Origin: Nitrospirota bacterium
GTDB taxonomy: Bacteria; Nitrospirota; Thermodesulfovibrionia; Thermodesulfovibrionales; JdFR-88
Reading direction: 5' to 3'
DNA length: 10,232 bases
Assembly: GCA_021819985.1 (NCBI GenBank)
Contig: JAKAEG010000091.1
Location: forward strand, 1 to 10,232
Below, piece by piece: positions 1-6,814 of the stretch (position 1 is its first letter; the number at the start of each line of letters is the position of its first letter). The position numbers were made by a program, and so were the translations under genes. The notes below the pieces were generated by a model. The model was not told the origin of the DNA, made no database searches, and saw only the letters and a program-made list of their open reading frames with translations.

Positions 1-384
1 GGATTCGGCGGCCCCCACGAGGCGCTGCCTTTCGAGAGCCTCAAGCAGTGTCCCGATGGCTCGCTTTCCAAAATACTTAAGCTCGGCGGCAATCCGGTTT
101 TTGACCGCCTCTTCGTCAAGCGCGACTACCGGATCTTCGACCAGAAGGAATATATTTAGTCCCTTAACTAGGGCGTCGAATGCCTCCTGCCCGTCAATTA
201 TCCTGAGCGCCCCGGCCGCAAGACTTCTAGGCCTGAAATTGCCCGGCCTCTCATGCAGGAAATCGGCGAGCGCAGGCACGGCCTTTTTGCCAAGCTCTAT
301 AAGCCTGCCCTGGATAGCTTCCGCTTTCTCCAGGTTGTTCAGCTCGCGGACAAGCTCCTCCGCTGTTTTGTCCACTGTATTCAT
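1..384 (-). CDS. HEAT-repeat protein, 3' end outside window
   Basis: The frame is open from an ATG at 384 to the window edge, giving 128 residues with no stop. The product is soluble and all-helical. Residues about 25-55 (VPALADFLHERPGNF followed by RSLAAGALRIIDG) have the Leu/Ala-rich antiparallel helix pattern of HEAT-like repeats. A second helical pair ends at KRAIGTLLEALERQRL. HEAT repeats are protein-interaction scaffolds; no catalytic motif is visible. The ATG overlaps the TGA of the MFS gene (ATGA, 381-384), so translation is probably coupled and this is the last visible gene of the riboswitch-led operon. A second HEAT-containing protein lies upstream in the same operon (1938-2327). 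The partner and role are not recognisable, and full length is unknown. Confidence 0.82.
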   Translation of the reverse strand, partial: MNTVDKTAEELVRELNNLEKAEAIQGRLIELGKKAVPALADFLHERPGNFRPRSLAAGALRIIDGQEAFDALVKGLNIFLLVEDPVVALDEEAVKNRIAAELKYFGKRAIGTLLEALERQRLVGAAES

Positions 385-1595
385 TTTCTATTCCTAATCA
401 TAAAAAGGAGAACAGCTCCTATAAAGGTCAGAATCCCCGAATAAACAAACCCCGCTGCGGGGGAAATCCTTGACCACAAAAGCCCCACTGCGAAGCTCGA
501 CACGAAATCTCCGATCCCGTTTACAGTGGCGAGAAAGCCGTACCCCGTTCCTCTCAGATGTTGCGGCAGGAGATCTCCGGCCAGAGCCCGCTCCATCGAA
601 TCTACAAGCGCTATGTAGATGCCCGCCAATATGAACAGTATGACCATTGCCCATAGCTTGGGTGGCTCCAGGATAAACCCCAGGCACATCAGGGCGAATA
701 AAAGATAACCCGCGCCAAGCAGCGTGCGTTTCCCCAGTTTTTCGCTCAATATCCCGGCTGGATAGGCAAATCCCGCATAAAGTATATTATGGAGGGTGTA
801 AAGGCCGACCGCCATGCTCACTGCCGCCGTTTTCCCGTATTGCGGGGTGAGTATTTGGGTCGCTCTCAAGATCAAAAGCGTGTGCGCGAAATTGCCAAGC
901 CCGAATATCCCGGCGCTGAAGACGAAAAGCTTGAAATTTAACGGTAGCCCTTTTAGATTTTTCCAGAACCCAGCCTGCCCGTCAGGTTTTCTCTTCTTTT
1001 CCTTAACCAGGAAAGCGAAACACCCAACTGAAGCAAGTCCCGGTATGAAGGAGATCAAAAATATCTGCCTGAAGCTGAGGACACCAACCAGCGCCAGGGC
1101 GATTGCCGGGCCGAGGACCGCACCAAGAGTGTCCATGGCTGTGTGAAATCCGAAGGCCCTGCCGTAAGTTGCGGGTTCCAGCATATCGGCCATCATGGCG
1201 TCGCGCACCGGCCCCCTTGCGCCCCTGCCCATCCATGCCGCCGCTCTTATGATAAGGACCTGGTACCAGCTTGTAGTAAAAGCGAACAGCCCCTTTATGG
1301 CCGTTATCACATATCCAATTACCGCTATGGGCTTTCTTTTTTCAATGCGATCACTGTAATGGCCCATCCAGAGCTTGACGAAGCTCGATGAGGCGTCGGC
1401 AACTCCCTCGATAAGACCGAGGGGCGCCGCCGTGCCCCCAATGGTAACGATAAACATGGGGAGGATGGCAGTCGCCATCTCATGCCCCATGTCGCTAAAC
1501 AGGCTTGTAAGGCCGATACCAAAGATGCTTCGGGTCAGCCAGCTATTTTTCTTCAAATTATCTGTGCCTTCTGTCCTTGTTTTCTCTTGAAACAT
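381..1595 (-). CDS. MFS transporter, substrate unknown
   Basis: The 404-residue protein has alternating hydrophobic segments throughout, consistent with about 12 membrane helices, the usual major facilitator length. The loop 2-3 signature is present at residues 78-89 (GHYSDRIEKRKP). A second family motif, GRGARGPVRDAMMAD, is at 123-137; I associate it with a subgroup of uncharacterised prokaryotic MFS proteins. A secondary transporter in the inner membrane is secure; the substrate cannot be read. The ATG at 1595 overlaps the preceding gene by 38 bp and has only a weak ribosome site. A TTG at 1556 sits 1 nt after the preceding TAA, with AGAAGG 10 nt upstream, and would give 391 residues; it may be the real start. 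The gene's TGA overlaps the next ATG. Its place in a riboswitch-led operon suggests a fluoride-linked export or ion role, which is inference. Confidence 0.9.
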   Translation of the reverse strand: MFQEKTRTEGTDNLKKNSWLTRSIFGIGLTSLFSDMGHEMATAILPMFIVTIGGTAAPLGLIEGVADASSSFVKLWMGHYSDRIEKRKPIAVIGYVITAIKGLFAFTTSWYQVLIIRAAAWMGRGARGPVRDAMMADMLEPATYGRAFGFHTAMDTLGAVLGPAIALALVGVLSFRQIFLISFIPGLASVGCFAFLVKEKKRKPDGQAGFWKNLKGLPLNFKLFVFSAGIFGLGNFAHTLLILRATQILTPQYGKTAAVSMAVGLYTLHNILYAGFAYPAGILSEKLGKRTLLGAGYLLFALMCLGFILEPPKLWAMVILFILAGIYIALVDSMERALAGDLLPQHLRGTGYGFLATVNGIGDFVSSFAVGLLWSRISPAAGFVYSGILTFIGAVLLFMIRNRK

Positions 1596-1941
1596 TTTCT
1601 GCCGATAAAGACCCGATAAAACTTCTAAGCATTATCACGAGGTCTTCCAGTTTCACCTTTAATCTCTTAGAAATTTCATAATCGATATAGCCCAATTTTC
1701 TTGCCAGAATGATTTGGGATTCGAGGTCCAGGAGATAGGAATACGCCTCATATAAATCCTCGGTATCTCCATCGGACCGCTTTCTTTCATATCCTCTCGT
1801 GATCCTGGGTGGAATCAATTTGACAGTCGATCTGATCTCATACGTTACATATCCATCCTCCGGAAAGCCTTGGGCGATTTTATTCGCCTCGGCGCAGAGC
1901 TGAAATGTCTTGGTTAAAATTTCCGACTCCTTAGGATTCAC
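1558..1941 (-). CDS. four-helix-bundle protein (23S rRNA IVS family-like)
   Basis: The 127-residue protein resembles the bacterial four-helix-bundle family, first noticed in 23S rRNA intervening sequences and often annotated S23. The spacing of the conserved parts matches: an N-terminal helix (ILTKTFQLCAEANKIAQGFP), a YEIRSTVKLIPPRITRGYER stretch in place of the usual IRRAAVSIPANIAEG, then LYEAYSYLLDLESQIILARKLGYI and a last helix to SFIGSL. The match is by pattern and is divergent. The biochemical function of the family is unknown. Here it is an ordinary operon member, not inside an rRNA. The GTG start at 1941 overlaps the TGA of the zinc-ribbon gene (GTGA, 1938-1941). The basic, polar tail (RENKDRRHR) overlaps the MFS gene's first codons. 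Confidence 0.75.
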   Translation of the reverse strand: MNPKESEILTKTFQLCAEANKIAQGFPEDGYVTYEIRSTVKLIPPRITRGYERKRSDGDTEDLYEAYSYLLDLESQIILARKLGYIDYEISKRLKVKLEDLVIMLRSFIGSLSAENVSRENKDRRHR

Positions 1942-2327
1942 GATTGCTTCTGCTCGTGGCTTTTTCCAACGAGTTCCTTCGCCTTTTTCATGATGATTCC
2001 CTTTTCAAAACTGGACACTTCCATTATGAAATCAAGTGCCGCCCCGGTCCCTATCTCATTCAAAGAATTTAGGATCTCAAGCTTCATGAAGGGATTATCA
2101 GTCCGCATAAACAGCTCCTTCATTGGTGCAACTGCCTTTACGCTTTTGATCTTCCCAAGTATCCATACCGACCTCTTTACGGTCTCGCGCTCCGGATGTT
2201 TGAGAGCATTAATCAATTTTTCCTCGAAGCTTTTCTTTTCGTGCTCCGTTATATCCGCCCCGCAATAATGGCATTTTTTCCCACCCGCATTAATTTCGCT
2301 CCAGCATACAGGGCAGAAGAATATCAA
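1938..2327 (-). CDS. zinc-ribbon plus HEAT-repeat protein
   Basis: The 129-residue reading from TTG at 2327 begins directly with a zinc ribbon: C5-x2-C8 (CPVC) and C19-x2-C22 (CHYC). This is followed from about residue 30 by helical repeats (KLINALKHPERETVKRSVWI, then VAPMKELFM and LEILNSLNEIGTGAALDFI) typical of HEAT repeats. I chose TTG 2327 because AAGGAG (2338-2343) lies 10 nt upstream. An in-frame TTG at 2381 would add 18 residues but has no visible ribosome site. The architecture suggests a small metal-binding scaffold or adaptor; no enzyme motif is seen. Its stop overlaps the GTG of the four-helix gene, so the two are likely coupled. It follows the frameshifted CxxC gene after about 72 nt. 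A specific function is not recognised. Confidence 0.8.
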   Translation of the reverse strand: MIFFCPVCWSEINAGGKKCHYCGADITEHEKKSFEEKLINALKHPERETVKRSVWILGKIKSVKAVAPMKELFMRTDNPFMKLEILNSLNEIGTGAALDFIMEVSSFEKGIIMKKAKELVGKSHEQKQS

Positions 2328-2399
2328 TTTGACCGCTCTCCTTTGCAGCAACGTTTTGCAATGCCAGGAAAATCTTTCCAACTTGTATAATTTATCAAT

Positions 2400-2953
2400 C
2401 TATTTCTTCCAGCCTGCTCGCGCGCCATTTCTTCCCACCAGTAGTTCTACCGCCCGCCACCAGGCTGTCTCTTCGTCCGCAGTCCTGGCGGCCCTGTTCG
2501 CTCTTTTTGCAACAAATGATTTCAAGTCCTCAAGCAGCGCCTCCTTATAGCTGGCATGTATAACCGTAAGGTATTGAAGCTATCCGCATCCAGACCATTG
2601 CCGGCCAGCATAAAATGAAGCTCGCAAAGCCGTTTGCCTGAAACCCTGGAAGTCGCTGGATGGCCCCGCAGCAATCTCCTTCATGAATTCCTCCAGAAAG
2701 GCCTCTTCGTTTAAGCGCAGGTAATCGCATATTAAACAACCACTGGGAATTTCGAGACGGATTCCGGCGAGGTAAGAGAAGCGATTTTCCAGAAATGCTG
2801 GTTGCAAAACCCCTTGCTCAAAAAAAGCGCCTTCATTTCTTCATCATTTGTTGCGCTGTACTGGACATGGCACATGTATTTATATTCCTCAGAATCCAGC
2901 TTTTCACATATGAAGCACCTGTCCCTAAGGCTGTGCGTCTCTGCGGTGGTCAC
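2400..2953 (-). pseudogene. frameshifted two-module CxxC protein
   Basis: No single frame is open, but protein-like sequence continues through three frame changes. Frame 1 runs from GTG 2953 (MTTAETHSLRDRCFICEK to KGFCNQHFWKIASL). A switch near 2760-2785 leads to LEIPSGCLICDYLRLNEEAF and SDFQGFRQ. A switch near 2625-2650 gives KRLCELHFMLAGNGLDAD. A switch near 2570-2590 gives LQYLTVIHASYKEALLEDL, ending in GWKK at TAG 2402-2400. The rebuilt protein of about 184 residues has two similar modules, each CxxC followed by an LC/FC-x2-HF motif, suggesting a duplicated metal-binding unit. It resembles uncharacterised DUF6062-like proteins, from memory and unsure. Its GTG overlaps the TGA of the ATPase gene (2950-2953), so it was built as an operon member. 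Three indels in 550 bp mean a decayed gene or assembly errors. Confidence 0.72.
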
Positions 2954-3753
2954 AGGCGCTTCTCCTTCCAGACATCTTTCCCGATCTTCTCTATCTCCAG
3001 GTCAAGCATGATGAGATTGAGGTCCACATGCCCGTAGATCCGATATTTTGGTTTAAGCGCCCAGGATATGATCTTCTTTATCAGGCTTGGATTCCCGTTG
3101 CTGATACAGAACACCCGCTCCAGCAGGTCATCATCCAGCCTGGTATCTCCGGCGATTTGTTTCATGAGCGCGAGGGCATCTGTTTTCGGAAGATTTTCTA
3201 CCCTGAGTTTAGGAACAAGATAGAGGTAGCGGCCCAGGTTCCCCCTGAAAGTGTAATCCGTCAGCTCCCAGCTCTGCCTGCTCGCGCTTATAACCGGGAA
3301 CTGCTCATAAAGAACTCCAAGAAAACCGTTTATTCTCGGTGTCACGCATTCGAGATGATCGAGGATAAGGCAGAATTTATCCCGTTTTAGATACGCGTAA
3401 ATCATGTTTCTTAGAGCCCTGATGTCCAGCTTCTTGATATCCCTGACGCGCCTGATCTCCGTGACCTCGTGGAATTTATCGACACTCTTCAGGCTCTTGA
3501 AATGGTTCAGAAGAAAATCTGAAATGGAAAGGACTATCTCCCTAAATGTACTGCTGTCTCTGGAGTAGACCGGGATAAGCGAGTCGTGATGCTGGGGGGA
3601 ATGGTCCGCTTCGCCCCAGTTATCAAATACCCAGTTCAGCAGTAAACTCTTGCCCGTCCCCTCCGGTCCATAAATATGGAGGCTCTTTCTTTCCCGGATG
3701 GCAGAGAGCAGCATATGAATCTCATTTGCCCTGCCGACCAAAGCTTCAGGCAT
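2950..3753 (-). CDS. STAND/AAA-type P-loop ATPase
   Basis: The 267-residue soluble protein begins with LVGRANEIHMLLSAI, the usual lead-in of AAA_16/STAND ATPases. A Walker A box (GPEGTGKS, residues 29-36) follows. Walker B is LILDHLE at 129-135, with D132 and E135. A sensor-1-like strand VISASRQSW lies at 154-162, then a lid with SNGNPSLIKK at 218-226, matching the GxP motif of STAND/NB-ARC proteins. It would bind and probably hydrolyse ATP as a switch. Unlike many STAND proteins it has no attached repeat sensor or effector domain, so neighbouring HEAT and CxxC proteins may supply these (inference). The ATG at 3753 overlaps the end of the GTPase gene by 8 bp (3746-3753), and its TGA overlaps the GTG of the frameshifted gene, so translational coupling is likely. 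Confidence 0.9.
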   Translation of the reverse strand: MPEALVGRANEIHMLLSAIRERKSLHIYGPEGTGKSLLLNWVFDNWGEADHSPQHHDSLIPVYSRDSSTFREIVLSISDFLLNHFKSLKSVDKFHEVTEIRRVRDIKKLDIRALRNMIYAYLKRDKFCLILDHLECVTPRINGFLGVLYEQFPVISASRQSWELTDYTFRGNLGRYLYLVPKLRVENLPKTDALALMKQIAGDTRLDDDLLERVFCISNGNPSLIKKIISWALKPKYRIYGHVDLNLIMLDLEIEKIGKDVWKEKRL

Positions 3754-5530
3754 TAACAGAACCCTTATCGTCTACGCCCGCTTTTATGTCCATAAGCCTG
3801 CGGTTAATATTGTCGAGCTTTTTTGAAGTAAACGAAATGGCCTCTTTTCTCTGGCCCACCTCTTCTTCACCTTTTGAGCGCCGGCTCATGCCCTTCTGTA
3901 TGGCTGCGGATATCCCCTCAATCGTGGCCTCGAGTCTCTGGAGCATCTCCCACCTGAAGTCCAGCTTGCTTTTCTGGACCCGCTCCTCGAAATCACTGCC
4001 TGACCTGCCCAACTGCAGATCGATCACCTGGGTGAGATAGTCCTGCACTTTTTTAAGGATGAGCCTGTCGCCTATGAATTTGGGCAGGGCAAGTGTCAGG
4101 GAGGAGGCCATGATGGCAAGCCCAACCGGCTGATCCTTGAATTTGTAATAAAACCGCGACTTGGCTGACCACAGCGCTTCGGTCTTCACGGCCTCGAAGG
4201 GTATCTCAAAGAGGTCAGAGGAGAACTTCAGGAGCTCATCGACTGCGCTGTTTATCTTTACAACGAACCGTGTGCAGATAGCCTCGAATGCCTTTGCCAG
4301 CCTGTCGTCCTCCATGGCCCGCCATATGTTGAAGGCTTGCTTAACATGATCGACGACCATTGCTTCAAGTTCGTCCCGTAGCTTCCTGGAAGGGAGCGCT
4401 TTTAGTTCCCTGAACTTCTCTTCTAGGTGGACTTTTTCATGCTCGATCAGCTCTTTCCTGAAGCGAGTAATGTCTTCATCCAGCACGTCCTTTATCAGTC
4501 TTTTTGTTTCTCCATCCAGCAGGATGTCAAAATCCTGTTTTTCCGCGAGCACCTCCTGTTTTTTCTTCTCAAAAATGGCGATCTTCCGCTCAAGCTCCTC
4601 CATAGGCGTCGTAAGGGACTTCGTCTCCAGCTCAAGCTCGAACTGAGATTGGGAGATTATCCTGAGGAGGTTATTCGAAGCGGAAGTGATAAGCACCTTC
4701 CCCTTTTCTTCCATTAAAAAAGTGTTCAGCTCATCGGTAAATTTTGGAAGCAGGCTTTTCTGGAGCACCTCGGGGGAATTGCTTTGCTTCCCCTCCAGGG
4801 CCAGACGCGCGGAGATGGGGAATATCCGCGGGGACTGGTCCCCATCGGAACCCATGAGTTCCTTCAGGCCGCTTGTCGTAAAATCGATTGACTCCGCCAG
4901 ATCTTTTTCGTTCAGGTAATCGGCCTTGTTAAGGAGAAAAAAGATTTTGTTTGAATACTGCTTCACGTCCTTCAGGAAGTCGAGTTCCGCCTTGCCCATG
5001 GGTTGGTCAACCGAGAGGAGGAAAAGGGCGGCATCGGATTTGGGCAGATAACGGTAAGCGACGTCCGTATTGTGCTGGTATATTGAACCCACTCCCGGCG
5101 TATCGATTAGGTGAACCCCGTTTTTAAGGTAGGGGGAAGGGTACGTAATGACCACCTCATTCACGTCCTTTACGTTTTTCGGGTTGCCTTTTTCAGTGAC
5201 GTATTCGGGAAGGCTTTCAGACGGGATCTCAGCCACCCTGCCGTCGTTGAAGTAGACTTTGACCCTCAGGGCCTCCCCGTAAGTCATTACGGTTGCTATC
5301 GACGTAAGGGGCACGACAGCCACGGGCAGGATGTCTGCTCCCAGGAGGGCATTGATAACGCTTGTCTTCCCTCTCTTGAATTGCCCGACCACAACGAGAT
5401 TAAAGGCATTCGTTTCGATTTTCTCCCGCAATTCCTCACACGGGCAGCCCCGGACGCTATCCATCGCAAGCATTTCATCGATGCAGCACAAGAGTTCGCT
5501 TTTTAATTGTGAATATTCGGATATGGCCAC
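3746..5530 (-). CDS. dynamin-like GTPase
   Basis: The 594-residue protein has a complete large-GTPase domain: G1 GQFKRGKT at 49-56, G2 threonine T76 in VPLTSIATV, G3 DTPGVGS at 143-149, and G4 NKAD at 201-204. This is the layout of bacterial dynamin-like proteins. A long helical, coiled-coil-rich stalk follows (about 280-460). A short hydrophobic stretch near 470-490 (VGLAIMASSLTLALPKFIG) could be a membrane-contacting paddle. The final 80 residues are again helical and charged. Such proteins remodel, fuse or protect membranes using GTP; the role here is inferred. The GTG start at 5530 is supported by GGAGG nine nt upstream. It is the first gene after a fluoride riboswitch and terminator, so its expression should rise with fluoride. 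The 3' end overlaps the ATPase gene by 8 bp. Confidence 0.93.
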   Translation of the reverse strand: MAISEYSQLKSELLCCIDEMLAMDSVRGCPCEELREKIETNAFNLVVVGQFKRGKTSVINALLGADILPVAVVPLTSIATVMTYGEALRVKVYFNDGRVAEIPSESLPEYVTEKGNPKNVKDVNEVVITYPSPYLKNGVHLIDTPGVGSIYQHNTDVAYRYLPKSDAALFLLSVDQPMGKAELDFLKDVKQYSNKIFFLLNKADYLNEKDLAESIDFTTSGLKELMGSDGDQSPRIFPISARLALEGKQSNSPEVLQKSLLPKFTDELNTFLMEEKGKVLITSASNNLLRIISQSQFELELETKSLTTPMEELERKIAIFEKKKQEVLAEKQDFDILLDGETKRLIKDVLDEDITRFRKELIEHEKVHLEEKFRELKALPSRKLRDELEAMVVDHVKQAFNIWRAMEDDRLAKAFEAICTRFVVKINSAVDELLKFSSDLFEIPFEAVKTEALWSAKSRFYYKFKDQPVGLAIMASSLTLALPKFIGDRLILKKVQDYLTQVIDLQLGRSGSDFEERVQKSKLDFRWEMLQRLEATIEGISAAIQKGMSRRSKGEEEVGQRKEAISFTSKKLDNINRRLMDIKAGVDDKGSVNA

Positions 5531-5539
5531 CGCTTAACA

Positions 5540-5544
5540 CCTCC
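5540..5544 (-). promoter_or_regulatory. ribosome binding site of the GTPase gene
   Basis: On the minus strand AGGGAGGTG ends 7-9 nt before the GTG at 5530. It decides for the GTG over the later in-frame ATG codons. It lies outside the riboswitch terminator hairpin, so control is expected at transcription rather than by hiding this site. Confidence 0.8.
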
Positions 5545-5551
5545 CTTTTTC

Positions 5552-5601
5552 GGATAAAAATTAAAAAACTCCTGCCAAAGAAAAACCCTTTAGCAGGAGT
5601 T
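5552..5601 (-). terminator. intrinsic terminator, riboswitch expression platform
   Basis: On the minus strand AACTCCTGC (5601-5593) pairs perfectly with GCAGGAGTT (5575-5567). After one mismatch the stem continues with AAAG/CTTT around a short loop. Six consecutive T (5568-5563) and a second T-run (5560-5556) follow, as in a rho-independent terminator. The first six bases of the 5' arm (AACTCC, 5601-5596) are the same bases that form the riboswitch pseudoknot, so the two structures exclude each other. No other terminator is obvious after the HIT gene, so this hairpin probably also stops transcripts of the upstream operon. Confidence 0.92.
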
Positions 5602-5645
5602 ATTAGCCCTCGCGGACAGTTTAAGGCGAACCCCATCGCCATCCT
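5593..5645 (-). promoter_or_regulatory. fluoride riboswitch aptamer (crcB motif)
   Basis: The minus-strand sequence matches the fluoride riboswitch consensus as I remember it (crcB RNA; the Bacillus cereus aptamer has GGCGATGGAGTTCGCC and CTAATGACTCCT). Here P1 is GGCG (5640-5637) paired with CGCC (5628-5625), enclosing AT and GGGGTT. A conserved TTAAACTG-like linker follows. P2 is GTCC (5617-5614) and GGGC (5609-5606) around a GCGA tetraloop. Then comes CTAATAACTCC. The loop bases GGGGTT (5634-5629) can pair with AACTCC (5601-5596), forming the family pseudoknot. Fluoride binding would stabilise that pseudoknot, deny AACTCC to the terminator and switch the operon on. The aptamer begins about 10 nt after the predicted transcription start. 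Confidence 0.93.
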
Positions 5646-5662
5646 CTATGTCTATATTCTCA

Positions 5663-5691
5663 ATTATACCTTAGGGGGTTGAAATTTTCAT
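5663..5691 (-). promoter_or_regulatory. predicted sigma-70-type promoter
   Basis: A perfect TATAAT lies at 5668-5663 on the minus strand. Seventeen nt upstream is a weak -35 candidate, ATGAAA (5691-5686). Transcription would start near 5656-5654, just before the riboswitch aptamer. The position fits well; the -35 box is poor, so strength cannot be judged. Confidence 0.65.
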
Positions 5692-5726
5692 TGTAAAATA
5701 GTCATTTTCTCAAACAAATTCATATC

Positions 5727-6074
5727 TTATCCCGGAGGCCATGAAAACTTGCGGCCCGAAAGCAGGTGTATGTGAATGTGCCCGACTGTCTGGCCTCCAT
5801 CCACTCCGTCATTGATGACGGTCCGATAGCCCGTTTTGGCAAGACCGCGATCGGATGCAATTTTCACTGCAACCCAAAACCACCTTTTCATAAGTTCCTT
5901 GTCTTCATTTGTGATGTGTTGAATCTCCGGAATGTGCTTTTTAGGCATCACAAGGATATGGACTGGCGCCTGGGGATTGATATCCTCTATCGCCATGAAG
6001 AGATCGTCCTCGTAAACGATCCTCGCCCGGCTCTGCCTGGTAACTATCTTGCAAAAAATACAATCCTCTGCCAT
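5727..6074 (-). CDS. HIT-family (HINT-like) nucleotide hydrolase
   Basis: The 115-residue protein is a compact histidine-triad protein of normal HINT/PKCI length. The active-site motif GHIHIHLL is near the C-terminus (H99, H101, H103). An N-terminal CIFCK pair (C5, C8) matches the zinc-binding cysteines found in many bacterial members. The usual internal DINPQAPVHILVMPKKHI block is present. Family members hydrolyse nucleoside phosphoramidates and similar AMP-linked compounds; the physiological substrate here is unknown. I chose the ATG at 6074 because GGGG lies 9 nt upstream and the MAEDCIFCKI opening is typical. ATGs at 6083 and 6080 are in frame but poorly spaced. It follows the DUF190 gene by 23 nt and is the last gene of the upstream block. 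Confidence 0.93.
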   Translation of the reverse strand: MAEDCIFCKIVTRQSRARIVYEDDLFMAIEDINPQAPVHILVMPKKHIPEIQHITNEDKELMKRWFWVAVKIASDRGLAKTGYRTVINDGVDGGQTVGHIHIHLLSGRKFSWPPG

Positions 6075-6097
6075 ATCCATCATCCCCGAAATTGAAG

Positions 6098-6814
6098 CTA
6101 CACAGATTCCATACCGATGTCCCTGTGCGTATACTTGATGACGTTGACATCCGAAAGTGCAACGATGCCTTCCTGGACCATTTCATCAAGAATCGGCAGC
6201 GCCTTGTTTATGTTTTCCTCAGTGTCCATTATGGTGATCAGTATCGGCAATTCTCCATGGGTGGCAAGCGTTTTTTTCTTATGATATCTCTTGTGTGGGC
6301 CGTATCCGGCGATGGCTTTATACACAGTGGCCCCTGCGATATCGCTAAAAATCAGCCTTTTCACGATCGCCTCGTAGAGAGGCTCGCCTTCCCACTCGTC
6401 ATCCTCACTGATGATGACCCTAAGCATCTTTGCCTTGCCCTCCAGCTTCATCCTTTCCACCTCCTCTTTTCCCACCACTCGCACTTCAGCGCGGGCTTTG
6501 ATCACATTCGTATCGGCGACCTCAACCAGACCCTTTTCGACCACCTGGTAGACGTCAGGCAGGACCTTGTTTATCTTTTCCTCGGAATCAACCACCTCGA
6601 TCTTTACCGGCATGTTTGTCGAGAGTTCAAGAATTTTCGCGGTATGAAAGACCCCGTCGCTTCCGTATCCGGCCATGCCCCTGAAGACACTCACGCCAAT
6701 AATCTTCTTTTTGAAAAAGATATCAAGCAGGACCTCATAGACCGGCTTCCCGTGAAACTTGTCAGCCTCGTCGGTATAAATCGTGAGTTTCTTGGCAGGT
6801 CCCTTTGTGAGCAT
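6098..6814 (-). CDS. tandem DUF190 protein
   Basis: The 238-residue protein carries two DUF190 units. The first, about residues 5-107, has the GKPVYEVLLDIFFKKKIIG and RGMAGYG motifs. The second, about 125-230, has GEPLYEAIVKRLIFSDIAG and KAIAGYG. Each unit ends with a matching VADTNVIK or LSDVNVIK segment. A short charged linker joins them. DUF190 has a small ferredoxin-like, PII-resembling fold and often sits beside crcB, so a regulatory or ion-handling role in fluoride resistance is likely, but its activity is unknown. The ATG at 6814 is preceded by AGGAG at a spacing of 10. It directly follows the restored crcB stop at 6828-6830, and the two are almost certainly co-transcribed. Confidence 0.92.
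   Translation of the reverse strand: MLTKGPAKKLTIYTDEADKFHGKPVYEVLLDIFFKKKIIGVSVFRGMAGYGSDGVFHTAKILELSTNMPVKIEVVDSEEKINKVLPDVYQVVEKGLVEVADTNVIKARAEVRVVGKEEVERMKLEGKAKMLRVIISEDDEWEGEPLYEAIVKRLIFSDIAGATVYKAIAGYGPHKRYHKKKTLATHGELPILITIMDTEENINKALPILDEMVQEGIVALSDVNVIKYTHRDIGMESV

Noticed and set aside
2328..2381. 18-residue N-terminal extension of the zinc-ribbon protein from TTG 2381
   Set aside because: No ribosome site precedes it, while AAGGAG precedes TTG 2327 and the zinc ribbon then starts at the N-terminus.
5593..5645. cyclic di-GMP or other riboswitch
   Set aside because: The typical c-di-GMP aptamer sequence blocks are absent, whereas all fluoride aptamer elements including the pseudoknot are present.
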